Part shown: one piece after another, positions 7,817-15,243 of the stretch
How the letters are laid out: the number at the start of each line of letters is the position of its first letter
How positions within the stretch are numbered: the stretch's first letter is position 1
Assembly: GCA_017934975.1 (NCBI GenBank)
Contig: JAGBIM010000026.1
Coordinates: 1 to 32,456, forward strand
Length of the DNA: 32,456 nucleotides
Direction of reading: 5' to 3'
Source of the DNA: Clostridia bacterium
GTDB lineage: Bacteria; Bacillota; Clostridia; Oscillospirales; UBA644
The notes under the pieces: generated by a model
Seen by the model: the letters and a program-made list of their open reading frames with translations, nothing else
Told to the model about the DNA's origin: nothing
Database searches by the model: none
Position numbers and translations under genes: made by a program

Positions 7817-9958
7817 TTATTTGGAATCCTTGCGCATGGTCAAGGAAATGCGCTTCTTTGCAACGTCCACGCTCAACACGCGGACCTCCACCACGTCGCC
7901 CACCTTCACCACGTCGGAGGGGTGCTTAACGTAACGGTCGGCCAACTGCGAAATATGTACAAGTCCGTCCTGATGAACGCCGATATCCACGAAAGCGCCG
8001 AAGTCGATGACGTTACGCACCGTTCCCTTCAGCACCATGCCCTCAGTCAGATCGGAAAGATCCATCACGTCACTGCGCAACAGGGGCGCAGGAAGATCGT
8101 CGCGGATATCCCGTCCGGGGCGCGCCAATTCGGGAATAATATCGTTGAGGGTGGGAAGTCCCACGCCGCATTCCTCCGCCGCTTTTTTCCGTCCGTACGC
8201 GTCGGCGCGGGAGGCAACCTCACGGCAGACCGTGTCCGCGTCCGCACCCTTCAGATCCAGAATTTCCAACAATTTTTGCGCGGCAGGATAAGATTCGGGG
8301 TGTACGGAGGTGTTGTCCAGAGGATTTTTTCCGTTGGGAATCCGCAAGAAGCCCGCGCATTGCTCGTAGGCCTTCGCCCCCAGTTTTTTCACCTTCAGAA
8401 GCTCTTTGCGGTTGGAAAATCCGCCCACCTCGTCCCGATAGAGCACGATGTTTTTCGCAATGGCGGAGTTGATCCCCGCAATATAAGAAAGCAGGGAGGG
8501 AGAGGCGGTATTCAGATCCACGCCCACACTGTTCACGCAGTCCTCCACCACGCCGGAAAGGGTCTCGTCCAGGCGGGCAGGGGGCATATCGTGCTGATAC
8601 TGTCCCACGCCGATGGCCTTGGGATCGATTTTGACCAATTCGGCCAGAGGATCCTGCAGACGGCGGGCAATGGACACGGCGGAACGGAGGGAAACGTCAA
8701 ATTGGGGGAATTCCTCCGCCCCCAGCTTGGACGCGGAATAAACCGACGCCCCCGCCTCGCTGACCACCATGTAAGTAACGTTTCGATTGGCCTTTTTAAT
8801 GGTATCCGCAACGAAAATCTCCGCCTCCTTGGAAGCGGTTCCGTTGCCGATGGAAATGCAATCCACGCGGTATTTTTCGATCCATTGCAGGATCTTGGCC
8901 GCGGCCTCGGCGGTTTTGTTCTGGGGCGGCGTGGGGTAAATGACGCCCGTATCCAGCACCATACCCGTGGGATCCACCACGGCAATTTTACAACCCGTGC
9001 GATAGGCAGGGTCCACGGCCAGAACCACCTTTCCCTTTACGGGAGGCTGCATCAACAACTGCTTCAGATTCAAGCCGAACATCTTGATGGCCTGATCGGA
9101 GGCGGTGGCAAACAGATCGGAACGAAGCTCCCGCTCCACGGAGGGGAAGATCAACCGATCCCAAGCGTCGGCGCAGGCGGCGCGGACGAAATCCGCCGCG
9201 TAGCTTTCCCCACGGACGAAACGGGCTTCCATCAGTTGAGAAACCTCACCGCAGAGGATTTTAACCTTGAGTTTTTCTTCTTTTTCGCCCCGATTCACCG
9301 CTAAAATCCGATGAGAGGGAATCTTGCGCAGGGGCTCTTCGTAATCGTAATAAAGACGGTAAACCGAATCCTCTTCCGTTGCCGCGTCGGAACGGAGCAG
9401 ACCTTCGGCAAAAATCTTTTCCTTCAGTTCTTTCCGCAACGCGGCGTCGTCGGAAATCTTTTCCGCAAGAATATCCGAAGCTCCGGCCAAGGCCTCTTCC
9501 GCCGTGGCAACGCCCTTTTCTTCCTTCACGAAGGGGGCGGCCTGTTCCAGCAGATCCCCCTGCCGCTCCTGGGCAAAAAGAAGCTCCGCCAAGGGCTCCA
9601 AGCCCTTTTCCTTGGCCACGGTAGCACGGGTTCGGCGCTTGGGCTTATAGGGACGGTAAAGGTCCTCCACCTCCGCAAGGGTCGACGCGGCGTCGATGGC
9701 GGCCTTCAGTTCCTCGGTCAGCTTTCCCTGCTCTTCAATGGAAGAACAGACCTCTTCCCGCCGTTTTTGCAGATTCCGCAGATACTGCAGACGGTCGGAA
9801 AACTCCCGCAACACCTGATCGTCGCAGGAACCGGTCATTTCCTTGCGGTAACGGGCGATGAAGGGAATGGTGTTCCCGTCGTCAATCAATTTGATAATAT
9901 TTCCCGCCAGATCCTCACGAATTTTGAATTCGGAGGAAAGCAATTTCAACTCTTCCAT
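7817..9958 (-). CDS. tex: Tex-family RNA-binding transcription accessory protein
   Basis: The 713-residue protein matches the full Tex layout. An N-terminal helical region (from FKIREDLAGNIIKLIDDGNTI) is followed by YRPYKPKRRTRAT near 101-113, a YqgF/RNase H-like domain (about 308-430, LAVDPAYRTGCKIAV), helix-hairpin-helix motifs (about 465-560, LNTASPSLLSYIAGI) and a C-terminal S1 RNA-binding domain (about 635-708, GTVRNVIDFGAFVDIGV). Tex is a cytosolic nucleic-acid-binding protein related to eukaryotic Spt6 and affects transcription and toxin gene expression in several pathogens. AAAGGA lies eight bases before the ATG. It heads a five-gene operon read from the promoter at 9994-10022. Confidence 0.95.
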   Translation of the reverse strand: MEELKLLSSEFKIREDLAGNIIKLIDDGNTIPFIARYRKEMTGSCDDQVLREFSDRLQYLRNLQKRREEVCSSIEEQGKLTEELKAAIDAASTLAEVEDLYRPYKPKRRTRATVAKEKGLEPLAELLFAQERQGDLLEQAAPFVKEEKGVATAEEALAGASDILAEKISDDAALRKELKEKIFAEGLLRSDAATEEDSVYRLYYDYEEPLRKIPSHRILAVNRGEKEEKLKVKILCGEVSQLMEARFVRGESYAADFVRAACADAWDRLIFPSVERELRSDLFATASDQAIKMFGLNLKQLLMQPPVKGKVVLAVDPAYRTGCKIAVVDPTGMVLDTGVIYPTPPQNKTAEAAAKILQWIEKYRVDCISIGNGTASKEAEIFVADTIKKANRNVTYMVVSEAGASVYSASKLGAEEFPQFDVSLRSAVSIARRLQDPLAELVKIDPKAIGVGQYQHDMPPARLDETLSGVVEDCVNSVGVDLNTASPSLLSYIAGINSAIAKNIVLYRDEVGGFSNRKELLKVKKLGAKAYEQCAGFLRIPNGKNPLDNTSVHPESYPAAQKLLEILDLKGADADTVCREVASRADAYGRKKAAEECGVGLPTLNDIIPELARPGRDIRDDLPAPLLRSDVMDLSDLTEGMVLKGTVRNVIDFGAFVDIGVHQDGLVHISQLADRYVKHPSDVVKVGDVVEVRVLSVDVAKKRISLTMRKDSK

Positions 9959-9993
9959 ATTGCGTTCCTTTCGGACAGAATTCTTCTTATACT

Positions 9994-10022
9994 ATTATAG
10001 CACAAAACAGCCCTTCCGTCAA
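9994..10022 (-). promoter_or_regulatory. Promoter of the tex operon
   Basis: TTGACG (10017-10022) and TATAAT (9994-9999) are 17 bp apart on the minus strand, with an extended -10 (TGC before TATAAT). The -10 ends 35 bp before the tex start codon. No other clear promoter is seen within the operon, so it probably drives all five genes. Confidence 0.85.
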
Positions 10023-10042
10023 GCAAAAAGTGCGGATTTTTC

Positions 10043-10083
10043 AAAAAAAACCTCCCCCGTTGCACCCAAGCGCAACGGAGGAG
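10043..10083 (-). terminator. Intrinsic terminator of lipoprotein gene A
   Basis: On the minus strand a 12-position stem (10072-10083 with 10052-10063, one mismatch) is followed directly by a run of eight Ts (10043-10050). It begins 9 bp after the stop codon of lipoprotein gene A and separates it from the tex promoter. Confidence 0.88.
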
Positions 10084-10092
10084 ATCGAAATA

Positions 10093-11334
10093 TTACTGAT
10101 AATCCGTACTCCAGACGCGGACCTTGTAATAGGCGTCGGATTTACACTGGCGATAAAGGACCTTTCCCCGGTTTCCGCCCAAAGGAATGAACATCCCCAC
10201 CTGATCGGTTCCCCATTCTTTATAGGTCAGCGTGTCTTCCCGGATGGTGGTGAAGACCAGGACGTTATCCTGTAGGAAATTCCCCACGCCGGGCACGTAG
10301 CTTTCGCCCTTCGCAAAGGCCCCTCCCTGATAATCGTAAGAGACCTTTCCCGTCTTCTTGTTGAACAGAACCACCCCTTTGCTGCCCGTAATCAACAGAC
10401 AATCGGGATTTCCGTAAAGGGGAGACAGATCGTGAATGGCCCCGTTGGGATAATACGTCTTCCCTTCAATCGCTTCCAGCTTGGGATTTTCCGCCGTTCC
10501 CGTCACGCGGTAAGCAACGAGGGTGTTTCCGCCTGCCATCCAAAGGCAATTATTCTGCGGATCCCACAAAACGCCGTGGGCCTGTTCCAGAGTGGCCTTA
10601 TCGGAATGAACGGTTTTTCCCGCACCGAAAATGCGGACTTCGTTCCCCGTGGAAGAGGCCACCGCATACACGCCGTTGGGCAGAATCTCCACGGAATGGG
10701 GATTGTGCGCCACGTCCTTCGTCTTCAAAATCTGCTTTTTCGTCTTATAGTCCACGATAACGGCACTGGCATCCCCGCAGGCAATGACCACTTCGCCGCC
10801 GTAATAGTCGCAATCGCGGAATTTGATTCCCGCGGCACTGATGCCCACGTATTCCCAGACCACGTTGCTCTTGGTCCAGGTTTCCGTAGACATATCCCGC
10901 ACGATCAGGCGACGGTTCAGCTGATCGCAAAGTCCGATCAGGTGCTTGGAATTTCCGAGGACCTCCTCTACGGTGGTGGTGGGATCGGAATACAAAGGAT
11001 CCTTATGGGACAGGGTAATGGTGATTTTTTCCGCCGTAGTCGTGGTCTCGTCGGTGACGGGCTCGGTATCCGTTACGGGTTCCGAATCGGTAACGGGCTC
11101 GGAAGACGAAACGGGAGGCTCGGAGGAAACGGGTTGAGACGGTTGATCCGACCCGGTCTGCGTAACCGAGGGAAGATCGGTCTGCGATTCCGTATTTTCG
11201 GGGAAATCGGTGAACAGGCCGTCAAACGCATCCCCGTCCGAGGAAGCGGTGGTCAAAACCTCTTCGGGAACTCCGCAGGCCACCACGGATAAGGTCAGAA
11301 TCAGGCAAAGAAAAAGAGCAAGCGTTCGTTTCAT
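10093..11334 (-). CDS. Propeller lipoprotein, paralogue A of seven
   Basis: The 413-residue protein has a type II signal peptide with lipobox VVAC (Cys20) and is expected on the outer face of the cell membrane. A short GLFTD motif (residues 40-43) leads into a stalk of Ser, Thr, Pro, Glu and Asp (about 45-100) with three SEPVTD-type repeats, then EKITI and a beta-strand-rich domain (about 128-413). Blade-like repeats carry NPHSVEILPNG (His213), AHGVLWDP (His253) and HDLSPLYG (His301). It ends YYKVR-VWSTDYQ. The pattern looks like a six- or seven-bladed beta-propeller and resembles what I recall of the DUF6528 family, which I could not check. It has its own promoter (11391-11419) and terminator, so it is transcribed apart from B and C. 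Ligand and function are unknown. Confidence 0.88.
   Translation of the reverse strand: MKRTLALFLCLILTLSVVACGVPEEVLTTASSDGDAFDGLFTDFPENTESQTDLPSVTQTGSDQPSQPVSSEPPVSSSEPVTDSEPVTDTEPVTDETTTTAEKITITLSHKDPLYSDPTTTVEEVLGNSKHLIGLCDQLNRRLIVRDMSTETWTKSNVVWEYVGISAAGIKFRDCDYYGGEVVIACGDASAVIVDYKTKKQILKTKDVAHNPHSVEILPNGVYAVASSTGNEVRIFGAGKTVHSDKATLEQAHGVLWDPQNNCLWMAGGNTLVAYRVTGTAENPKLEAIEGKTYYPNGAIHDLSPLYGNPDCLLITGSKGVVLFNKKTGKVSYDYQGGAFAKGESYVPGVGNFLQDNVLVFTTIREDTLTYKEWGTDQVGMFIPLGGNRGKVLYRQCKSDAYYKVRVWSTDYQ
11054..11107 (-). repeat. Three 18-bp tandem repeats in the stalk of paralogue A
   Basis: Three diverged 18-bp units (11054-11071, 11072-11089, 11090-11107) encode the six-residue repeat S/T-E-P-V-T-D in the extracellular stalk. 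Such in-frame repeats can change stalk length by slippage without breaking the gene. Confidence 0.75.
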
Positions 11335-11360
11335 AACAAAACCTCAATCAAAAAAACAAT

Positions 11361-11387
11361 GAAGACGGAACGAAACATCCCGCCTTC
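11361..11387 (-). promoter_or_regulatory. 5' hairpin in the leader of paralogue A
   Basis: An 8-bp stem with one G-U pair encloses an 11-base loop containing GUUUCGUU. It starts within a few bases of the expected transcription start of the promoter at 11391-11419. A matching hairpin with changed but still paired stem bases precedes paralogue C (14049-14073). It could stabilise the mRNA 5' end or bind a regulator. Confidence 0.6.
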
Positions 11388-11390
11388 ATT

Positions 11391-11419
11391 ATTATAGCAT
11401 AGATTTTCAAAAAGAACAA
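11391..11419 (-). promoter_or_regulatory. Promoter of lipoprotein gene A
   Basis: TTGTTC (11414-11419) and TATAAT (11391-11396) lie 17 bp apart on the minus strand, with TGC making an extended -10. The layout matches the promoter of paralogue C at 14078-14106. Confidence 0.78.
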
Positions 11420-11469
11420 TGTACCGATTGCACAAAAAAGCCTTCTCCTTTTTGGCGACTCTGCACAGT
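11414..11469 (-). repeat. Duplicated upstream control region, copy 1
   Basis: Compared with 14101-14155, this stretch keeps, in minus-strand order, CTGTGCAG, a GCC-AAAA block, CTTTTTTGTGCAA and CGG-ACATTG, ending in the -35. Unconserved bases separate these blocks. The repeat lies in the non-coding gap between genes B and A and marks duplication of gene plus promoter. A short AAAAAG/CTTTTT hairpin inside it may help end the C-B transcript. Confidence 0.7.
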
Positions 11470-11481
11470 TTTTTTCGAGGA

Positions 11482-12783
11482 TTACTGATATTTTCCGCTG
11501 AAGACACGGCACTTATAATAGGCCGATTTAGAGGATTTATAAACCTCGGTCGCGTAGGTACGGGCACCGGTCTGACGGATAAAGTGAATCTGATCGGTAC
11601 ACCACTCCGCCTTGGAGTCATTCGCCCAGGAGGTTCCTTTCCCGAAGTTGGGGAAGCAGTAGAAGAATCCGTTATTCTCGTTGACGCCGAACCCCTTTAC
11701 GTTCCGTGCCTTGGTCACGTTGCCGTTTCCGTCCGGATAGGTCTCAATGGCGGAAGAGCCGTAGAAGCCCATCAGGAAGGTCCCGGAGGGCTTATGGAAG
11801 CGGTATACGGTATTCACCACGGTCAGGTACAGGTGGTCCTTGCTGAAGTAGTCGGGAGCAAGATCATGGCCGCCCGTCTGGGGCAATTTGTAAGTATTCT
11901 TCTTCACCAACGCCTCGGAAGAACCGGATCCCGTAACGGTATAGGAAATCAACTCGTTATCCCCCAGAGCCCAAAGGAGCTTGTTTGCGGGATCCCACAG
12001 AACCCCGTGGGCACCGGTCAGTTTGTATTCTTTATAGCTGTCGTTGGTCTTGGTGGTATCAAACAAACGGAGCGTTCCGCCGGTAGAGCATGCGATTACC
12101 ACGTTCCCGGAGGGGAGCATTTCAATGGAGTGAGGATTGTTCCCGGGTTTTTTCGTGGACCACTTCACCTGCTTGCCCGGATACGTGATGATCTGACATT
12201 TCGATCCGGCCGTAATAATCACGTTACCGAAGCGGGCGTTTCCTTCCCGATACTTAACCCCTGCGGCGTATCCGCAGTTGAAGGACCATTCCTCGGCCTT
12301 ATCCAGATTGCCGCCCACAGCTTTTGCAATATCGTACAGAACGACCCGTCCCGCCTGCTGGTCCAGCGCAAGAACCCGATTTTTCACCACGTTCAAAGGT
12401 TCCCAGGTTTCGGGCACGATGGCGGCACCGTTGTTGTTGGAGTTGGTGGACTTATCGGAATAAGACCAGGTTTTCTTAAAGGTGGAAGTCGTCGTGGTTT
12501 CGGAAGAAACGGGATCGGTATCGGTAGACACTACGGGTTCCTCCGTAACGGGGGGCTCCGTCTGCGTCACGGTGGGAGGCGTGGTGGTCGTGGTGGTCGA
12601 AACCACGGGAACGTCCGAAGACACCACGTCTTCTATGGAATCGGTGGGAAGATAGTCGGTAAAAAGTCCGTTGCTGTCGCTGCCGGATGTGGTCGTGGTC
12701 ACGGAATCGACGGCGCCTGCACAGGCCACCAGAGAGAAGACCGTAGCCAAAACCAACAAAAACGCAAAAAATCTTTTTCTCAT
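11482..12783 (-). CDS. Propeller lipoprotein, paralogue B of seven
   Basis: The protein has 433 residues from the ATG at 12783, which follows GAGGT; an upstream ATG at 12831 would place 16 residues before the signal peptide and is rejected. The lipobox LVAC gives Cys21. GLFTD (39-43) precedes a Thr-rich stalk (about 45-105) with runs of Thr and Pro. The propeller-like domain carries NPHSIEMLPSG (His218), AHGVLWDP (His259), GGHDLAP (His306), VKGFG and WCTDQI, and ends YYKCR-VFSGKYQ. It is closest to paralogue C, sharing GNNPHSI and WCTD. The gene lies 17 bp after C and is co-transcribed with it. No enzyme family is recognised. Confidence 0.88.
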   Translation of the reverse strand: MRKRFFAFLLVLATVFSLVACAGAVDSVTTTTSGSDSNGLFTDYLPTDSIEDVVSSDVPVVSTTTTTTPPTVTQTEPPVTEEPVVSTDTDPVSSETTTTSTFKKTWSYSDKSTNSNNNGAAIVPETWEPLNVVKNRVLALDQQAGRVVLYDIAKAVGGNLDKAEEWSFNCGYAAGVKYREGNARFGNVIITAGSKCQIITYPGKQVKWSTKKPGNNPHSIEMLPSGNVVIACSTGGTLRLFDTTKTNDSYKEYKLTGAHGVLWDPANKLLWALGDNELISYTVTGSGSSEALVKKNTYKLPQTGGHDLAPDYFSKDHLYLTVVNTVYRFHKPSGTFLMGFYGSSAIETYPDGNGNVTKARNVKGFGVNENNGFFYCFPNFGKGTSWANDSKAEWCTDQIHFIRQTGARTYATEVYKSSKSAYYKCRVFSGKYQ

Positions 12784-12800
12784 AACATTACCTCTCGTTT

Positions 12801-14024
12801 TTATTGATACTGACCGTAAAACGTACGGCATTTATAGAAGGCTGCCGTGGAGGAAACGTACTTCTGTGCGTACATCATGTTAGCGGTCTTTCGATAAACG
12901 AACCAGATCTCGTCGGTACACCAATCGGCTTTTCCGTCATTTTCCCAAGCGGTTCCGGGTCCGTGGTTCGGATAGCAGAAGAAAAAGTTTCCGTTCAGGT
13001 TGTTTCCGTATCCCTTCACGTCGGTGTGGGTCAGCTTCGCATAATTCGGGAACCGTTCGATCATCACGTTTTCTTCTTTATCGAAGCGGAACACGTTTTT
13101 GCCGCCCGAAAGATAGAGATAACGGGTGTCGGTCAGGTCGGCGGCAAGATCGTGCCCGCCGTCCTTCCCCTTGGGGAATTTCGCCCCCATGCCGGAAATC
13201 TGGGTAATGGTCTGCTCCATCCCTTCCCCATTTGCGGAAAAAGCGATCAGTTCGTCGTCTCCCAAAGCCCACAGAACGTCATATTCGGGATCCCACAAAA
13301 CCCCGTGCGCCCCGTACAGCTCTTTCTCAAAGAATTTCTGAGACTGATTCTTATTTCCCTCCAGAATGGCGGAAGCGTAGAAAAAGCGAACCGTGCATCC
13401 GGTGGAATTTGCGATGACGATGTTGCCGGAGGGCAGGATTTCAATGGAGTGGGGATTGTTTCCCGGATTGGTCGTAGACCAGAGGACCTTCCCTTCCGGA
13501 TAGGAAACGATGGAAGAGGTTCTCCCGGCAATGATCACCACGTCACCGAAGACCGTATCCTCACGGAACTTCAACCCTGCGGCGTAACCGTGGTTATAGG
13601 ACCAGATAATGGCGTCGTCCAGATCGTCACCGGGCTCGATCAAATCGAGATCGTACACGAGGATCCGTCCCGTTTGCTGATCGCAGGCCATGACCTGATT
13701 GGGATATTTATCCTCGGGCAACGGCTCCGCGTCTCCGCCGATGGTGGCGGTGATTTTTTCGTTGGTATCGGTGTCGGTGTCTGTCTTATTTTCGGAGGAA
13801 TCCGCAGAATCGGTATCCGGATCAGAGGAATCCGCCGAATCGGTATTCGGATCGGAGGAAGAATCGGGAAGCAGGTCGGTGTTGCCTTCCGTCGACTCGG
13901 AATCCACCTCAAAAAGCCCCTCCGTAGCGTTCTCCGTATCGGTTTCGAAAACTGCGTCGTCTCCGCAGGCCACAAGGGAAAGCCCCAGAATCAAACACAG
14001 AACAAGGCAAAGAAATTTTTTCAT
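12801..14024 (-). CDS. Propeller lipoprotein, paralogue C of seven
   Basis: The 407-residue protein has lipobox LVAC (Cys20), GLF at 36-38, an Asp/Ser-rich stalk (about 40-87) with two perfectly spaced 10-residue repeats, then NEKITA and the propeller-like domain from about 108. That domain holds CDQQTGRILVYDL, NPHSIEILPSG (His192), AHGVLWDP (His240), GGHDLAAD (His291), VKGYG and WCTDEIWF, and ends FYKCR-TFYGQYQ. The start codon follows AAGGAG. It is first in the C-B operon, read from the promoter at 14078-14106, whose upstream region is copied at gene A. The stalk is far more acidic than that of B, so stalk chemistry differs even between close paralogues. Function is unknown. Confidence 0.88.
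   Translation of the reverse strand: MKKFLCLVLCLILGLSLVACGDDAVFETDTENATEGLFEVDSESTEGNTDLLPDSSSDPNTDSADSSDPDTDSADSSENKTDTDTDTNEKITATIGGDAEPLPEDKYPNQVMACDQQTGRILVYDLDLIEPGDDLDDAIIWSYNHGYAAGLKFREDTVFGDVVIIAGRTSSIVSYPEGKVLWSTTNPGNNPHSIEILPSGNIVIANSTGCTVRFFYASAILEGNKNQSQKFFEKELYGAHGVLWDPEYDVLWALGDDELIAFSANGEGMEQTITQISGMGAKFPKGKDGGHDLAADLTDTRYLYLSGGKNVFRFDKEENVMIERFPNYAKLTHTDVKGYGNNLNGNFFFCYPNHGPGTAWENDGKADWCTDEIWFVYRKTANMMYAQKYVSSTAAFYKCRTFYGQYQ
13801..13860 (-). repeat. Two 30-bp tandem repeats in the stalk of paralogue C
   Basis: Two 30-bp units (13801-13830 and 13831-13860) differ at only a few bases and encode SDPDTDSADS and SDPNTDSADS. A partial unit precedes them at 13791-13800. High identity means recent duplication, and the unit length keeps the frame. 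Confidence 0.85.
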
Positions 14025-14048
14025 AAAACTCTCCTTAAAAAACGAATC

Positions 14049-14073
14049 GAGGCGGAACGAAACGCTCCACCTC
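14049..14073 (-). promoter_or_regulatory. 5' hairpin in the leader of paralogue C
   Basis: A 7-bp stem encloses an 11-base loop ending GCGUUUCGUU, at the expected 5' end of the mRNA. Compared with the hairpin at 11361-11387, a stem pair is changed on both sides (A-U in A, G-C in C) while the loop core is kept, which supports a real RNA structure. Confidence 0.6.
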
Positions 14074-14077
14074 TATA

Positions 14078-14106
14078 ATTATAACATATTTTATGAAGGT
14101 TGACAA
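14078..14106 (-). promoter_or_regulatory. Promoter of the C-B lipoprotein operon
   Basis: TTGTCA (14101-14106) and TATAAT (14078-14083) are 17 bp apart on the minus strand, with TG one base before the -10. Upstream, TGTGC-AAACG-GCACA forms an inverted repeat that reaches the edge of the -35. Confidence 0.82.
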
Positions 14107-14155
14107 TGTGCCGTTTGCACAAAAAAGGGAGGTCACTTTTGGCAATCCTGCACAG
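14101..14155 (-). repeat. Duplicated upstream control region, copy 2
   Basis: This is the counterpart of 11414-11469, with the same ordered blocks CTGTGCAG, GCCAAAA, CTTTTTTGTGCAA and CGGCACATTG ahead of the promoter. The remaining gap to the next gene (14156-14275) shows only small GC hairpins without T-tracts, and no gene. Confidence 0.7.
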
Positions 14156-14275
14156 ATTCCGGTCGCAACCTCCGATTGCGGACGGGCTTGGACCCGGACA
14201 CAACACACCCCTCAAACGTGATAAAAGGTCAACCGACATCCAGCATTCGGCGATTTAATCAATATGCACGGTTTA

Positions 14276-14791
14276 TCATTGTATCTCAAAGCATTTGCTG
14301 AAAAATTCGTTTGTCTCCGGACAATTGATAACTTTGAAAAGACATTTGCTATTTGCATCTCTAAAAATGATATAAGAACATCCCGCCATACTGTAGCGAT
14401 ATCCACGAATGCGGAAAGAATAGCCAAAAGCAACTTCCGCTGTTTTTATTTCGTCAATTTTAAAACATCTTTCGTTCCTGAAGAAAAAGTAGTAATCTAC
14501 AACCGTTATGCTTTCTTCGTCAATTTGAACATAGGCCTTGTTCATATCAATACTTGTAACGGTTACAAAAACGGCAATAAAGACAACGGGAATCCAAATA
14601 ATTACGACAGGCAATATGCGTTGACTTATAATGGAAGCAGCGATGGCGAGAAAGAGAAAGACAACTCCAACAAGGCTCCAACATAAGATCAACATAATCT
14701 TCAGTGCCTTATTGGTTTTTAACTTCGGAGTTCTTTCGTGCGTGTTAAAAATCATTGTCGCACTGCCTTTCTTTGCTTCATCATACCACAT
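14276..14791 (-). CDS. Small membrane protein with PH-like domain
   Basis: The frame encodes 171 residues. Two hydrophobic helices (about residues 29-52 and 58-79, LILCWSLVGVVFLFLAIAA and VVIIWIPVVFIAVFVTV) are followed by a beta-rich domain of about 90 residues that resembles a bacterial PH domain (YVQIDEESITVVDYYFF, then IDEIKTAEVAFG). The ATG at 14791 shares a base with the TAA of the four-helix-bundle gene (TAATG), so coupled translation is likely; AGAGG is rather close. An alternative start is the Met at 14755. The DNA is AT-rich and belongs with the neighbouring gene and hairpin array rather than with the lipoprotein operons. Function is unknown. Confidence 0.75.
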   Translation of the reverse strand: MWYDEAKKGSATMIFNTHERTPKLKTNKALKIMLILCWSLVGVVFLFLAIAASIISQRILPVVIIWIPVVFIAVFVTVTSIDMNKAYVQIDEESITVVDYYFFFRNERCFKIDEIKTAEVAFGYSFRIRGYRYSMAGCSYIIFRDANSKCLFKVINCPETNEFFSKCFEIQ

Positions 14792-15156
14792 TATCCTCTT
14801 GTATTATTGAGGTTCTTTTTTGCAGTTGTAATAGACTTCACAAGCAAAAATCTTATCGTCGAGCACTTTCGGTCCAGCACCTTGTATCTTGCTTCATCGA
14901 TATACTCACATTTCCAGAGCATCTCAAGCCATTTGCTTGTTTCGTTGGTTTCTTTGAGTGAAATCTCAAGCTTTGCAATGAAGTCAGCGCGACCGTGAGC
15001 GTATTTGCTTTCAGCAATGTTGGCGCAAATACTCGTTGCGCTTCTGCCTATTTGATTGGAGATCACATTTTCATGTTTTGCACGTAGTTCTTTTGTTAAT
15101 TGCAAAACCTCAACGGATAATTCCATTGAAAGATCACCCAGCTTATCTTCTCTCAC
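14791..15156 (-). CDS. Four-helix-bundle protein of the S23/IVP family
   Basis: The 121-residue helical protein shows the family signature IGRSATSICANIAES, then FIAKLEISLKETNETSKWLEML. This family (TIGR02436/PF05635) was first found encoded in intervening sequences of 23S rRNA genes in Leptospira and Coxiella. It is structurally related to Avd, the accessory protein of diversity-generating retroelements. Members form pentameric barrels and can bind nucleic acid. The start is a GTG with only a weak GGTGG upstream. A promoter (15178-15205) sits just before it, and behind that lies a hairpin array (15244-15421). No rRNA or reverse transcriptase gene is nearby, so this is a stand-alone version whose role is not established. 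Confidence 0.88.
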   Translation of the reverse strand: MREDKLGDLSMELSVEVLQLTKELRAKHENVISNQIGRSATSICANIAESKYAHGRADFIAKLEISLKETNETSKWLEMLWKCEYIDEARYKVLDRKCSTIRFLLVKSITTAKKNLNNTRG

Positions 15157-15177
15157 GACACCACCGCCCTAAAATTC

Positions 15178-15205
15178 ATTATATCATACTTTCGGTCAAA
15201 ATCAA
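15178..15205 (-). promoter_or_regulatory. Promoter of the four-helix-bundle gene
   Basis: TTGATT (15200-15205) and TATAAT (15178-15183) lie 16 bp apart on the minus strand. The -10 ends 21 bp before the GTG start codon. The hairpin array begins about 40 bp further upstream. Confidence 0.7.
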
Positions 15206-15243
15206 CGGTATTTCAGCACACAAAGTAAATGGTCCAATTCCGT

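Noticed and set aside
14791..15156. Diversity-generating retroelement suggested by the Avd-like four-helix-bundle protein
   Set aside because: No reverse transcriptase, template repeat or adenine-biased variable repeat is present. The nearby lipoprotein genes do not share near-identical 3' segments.
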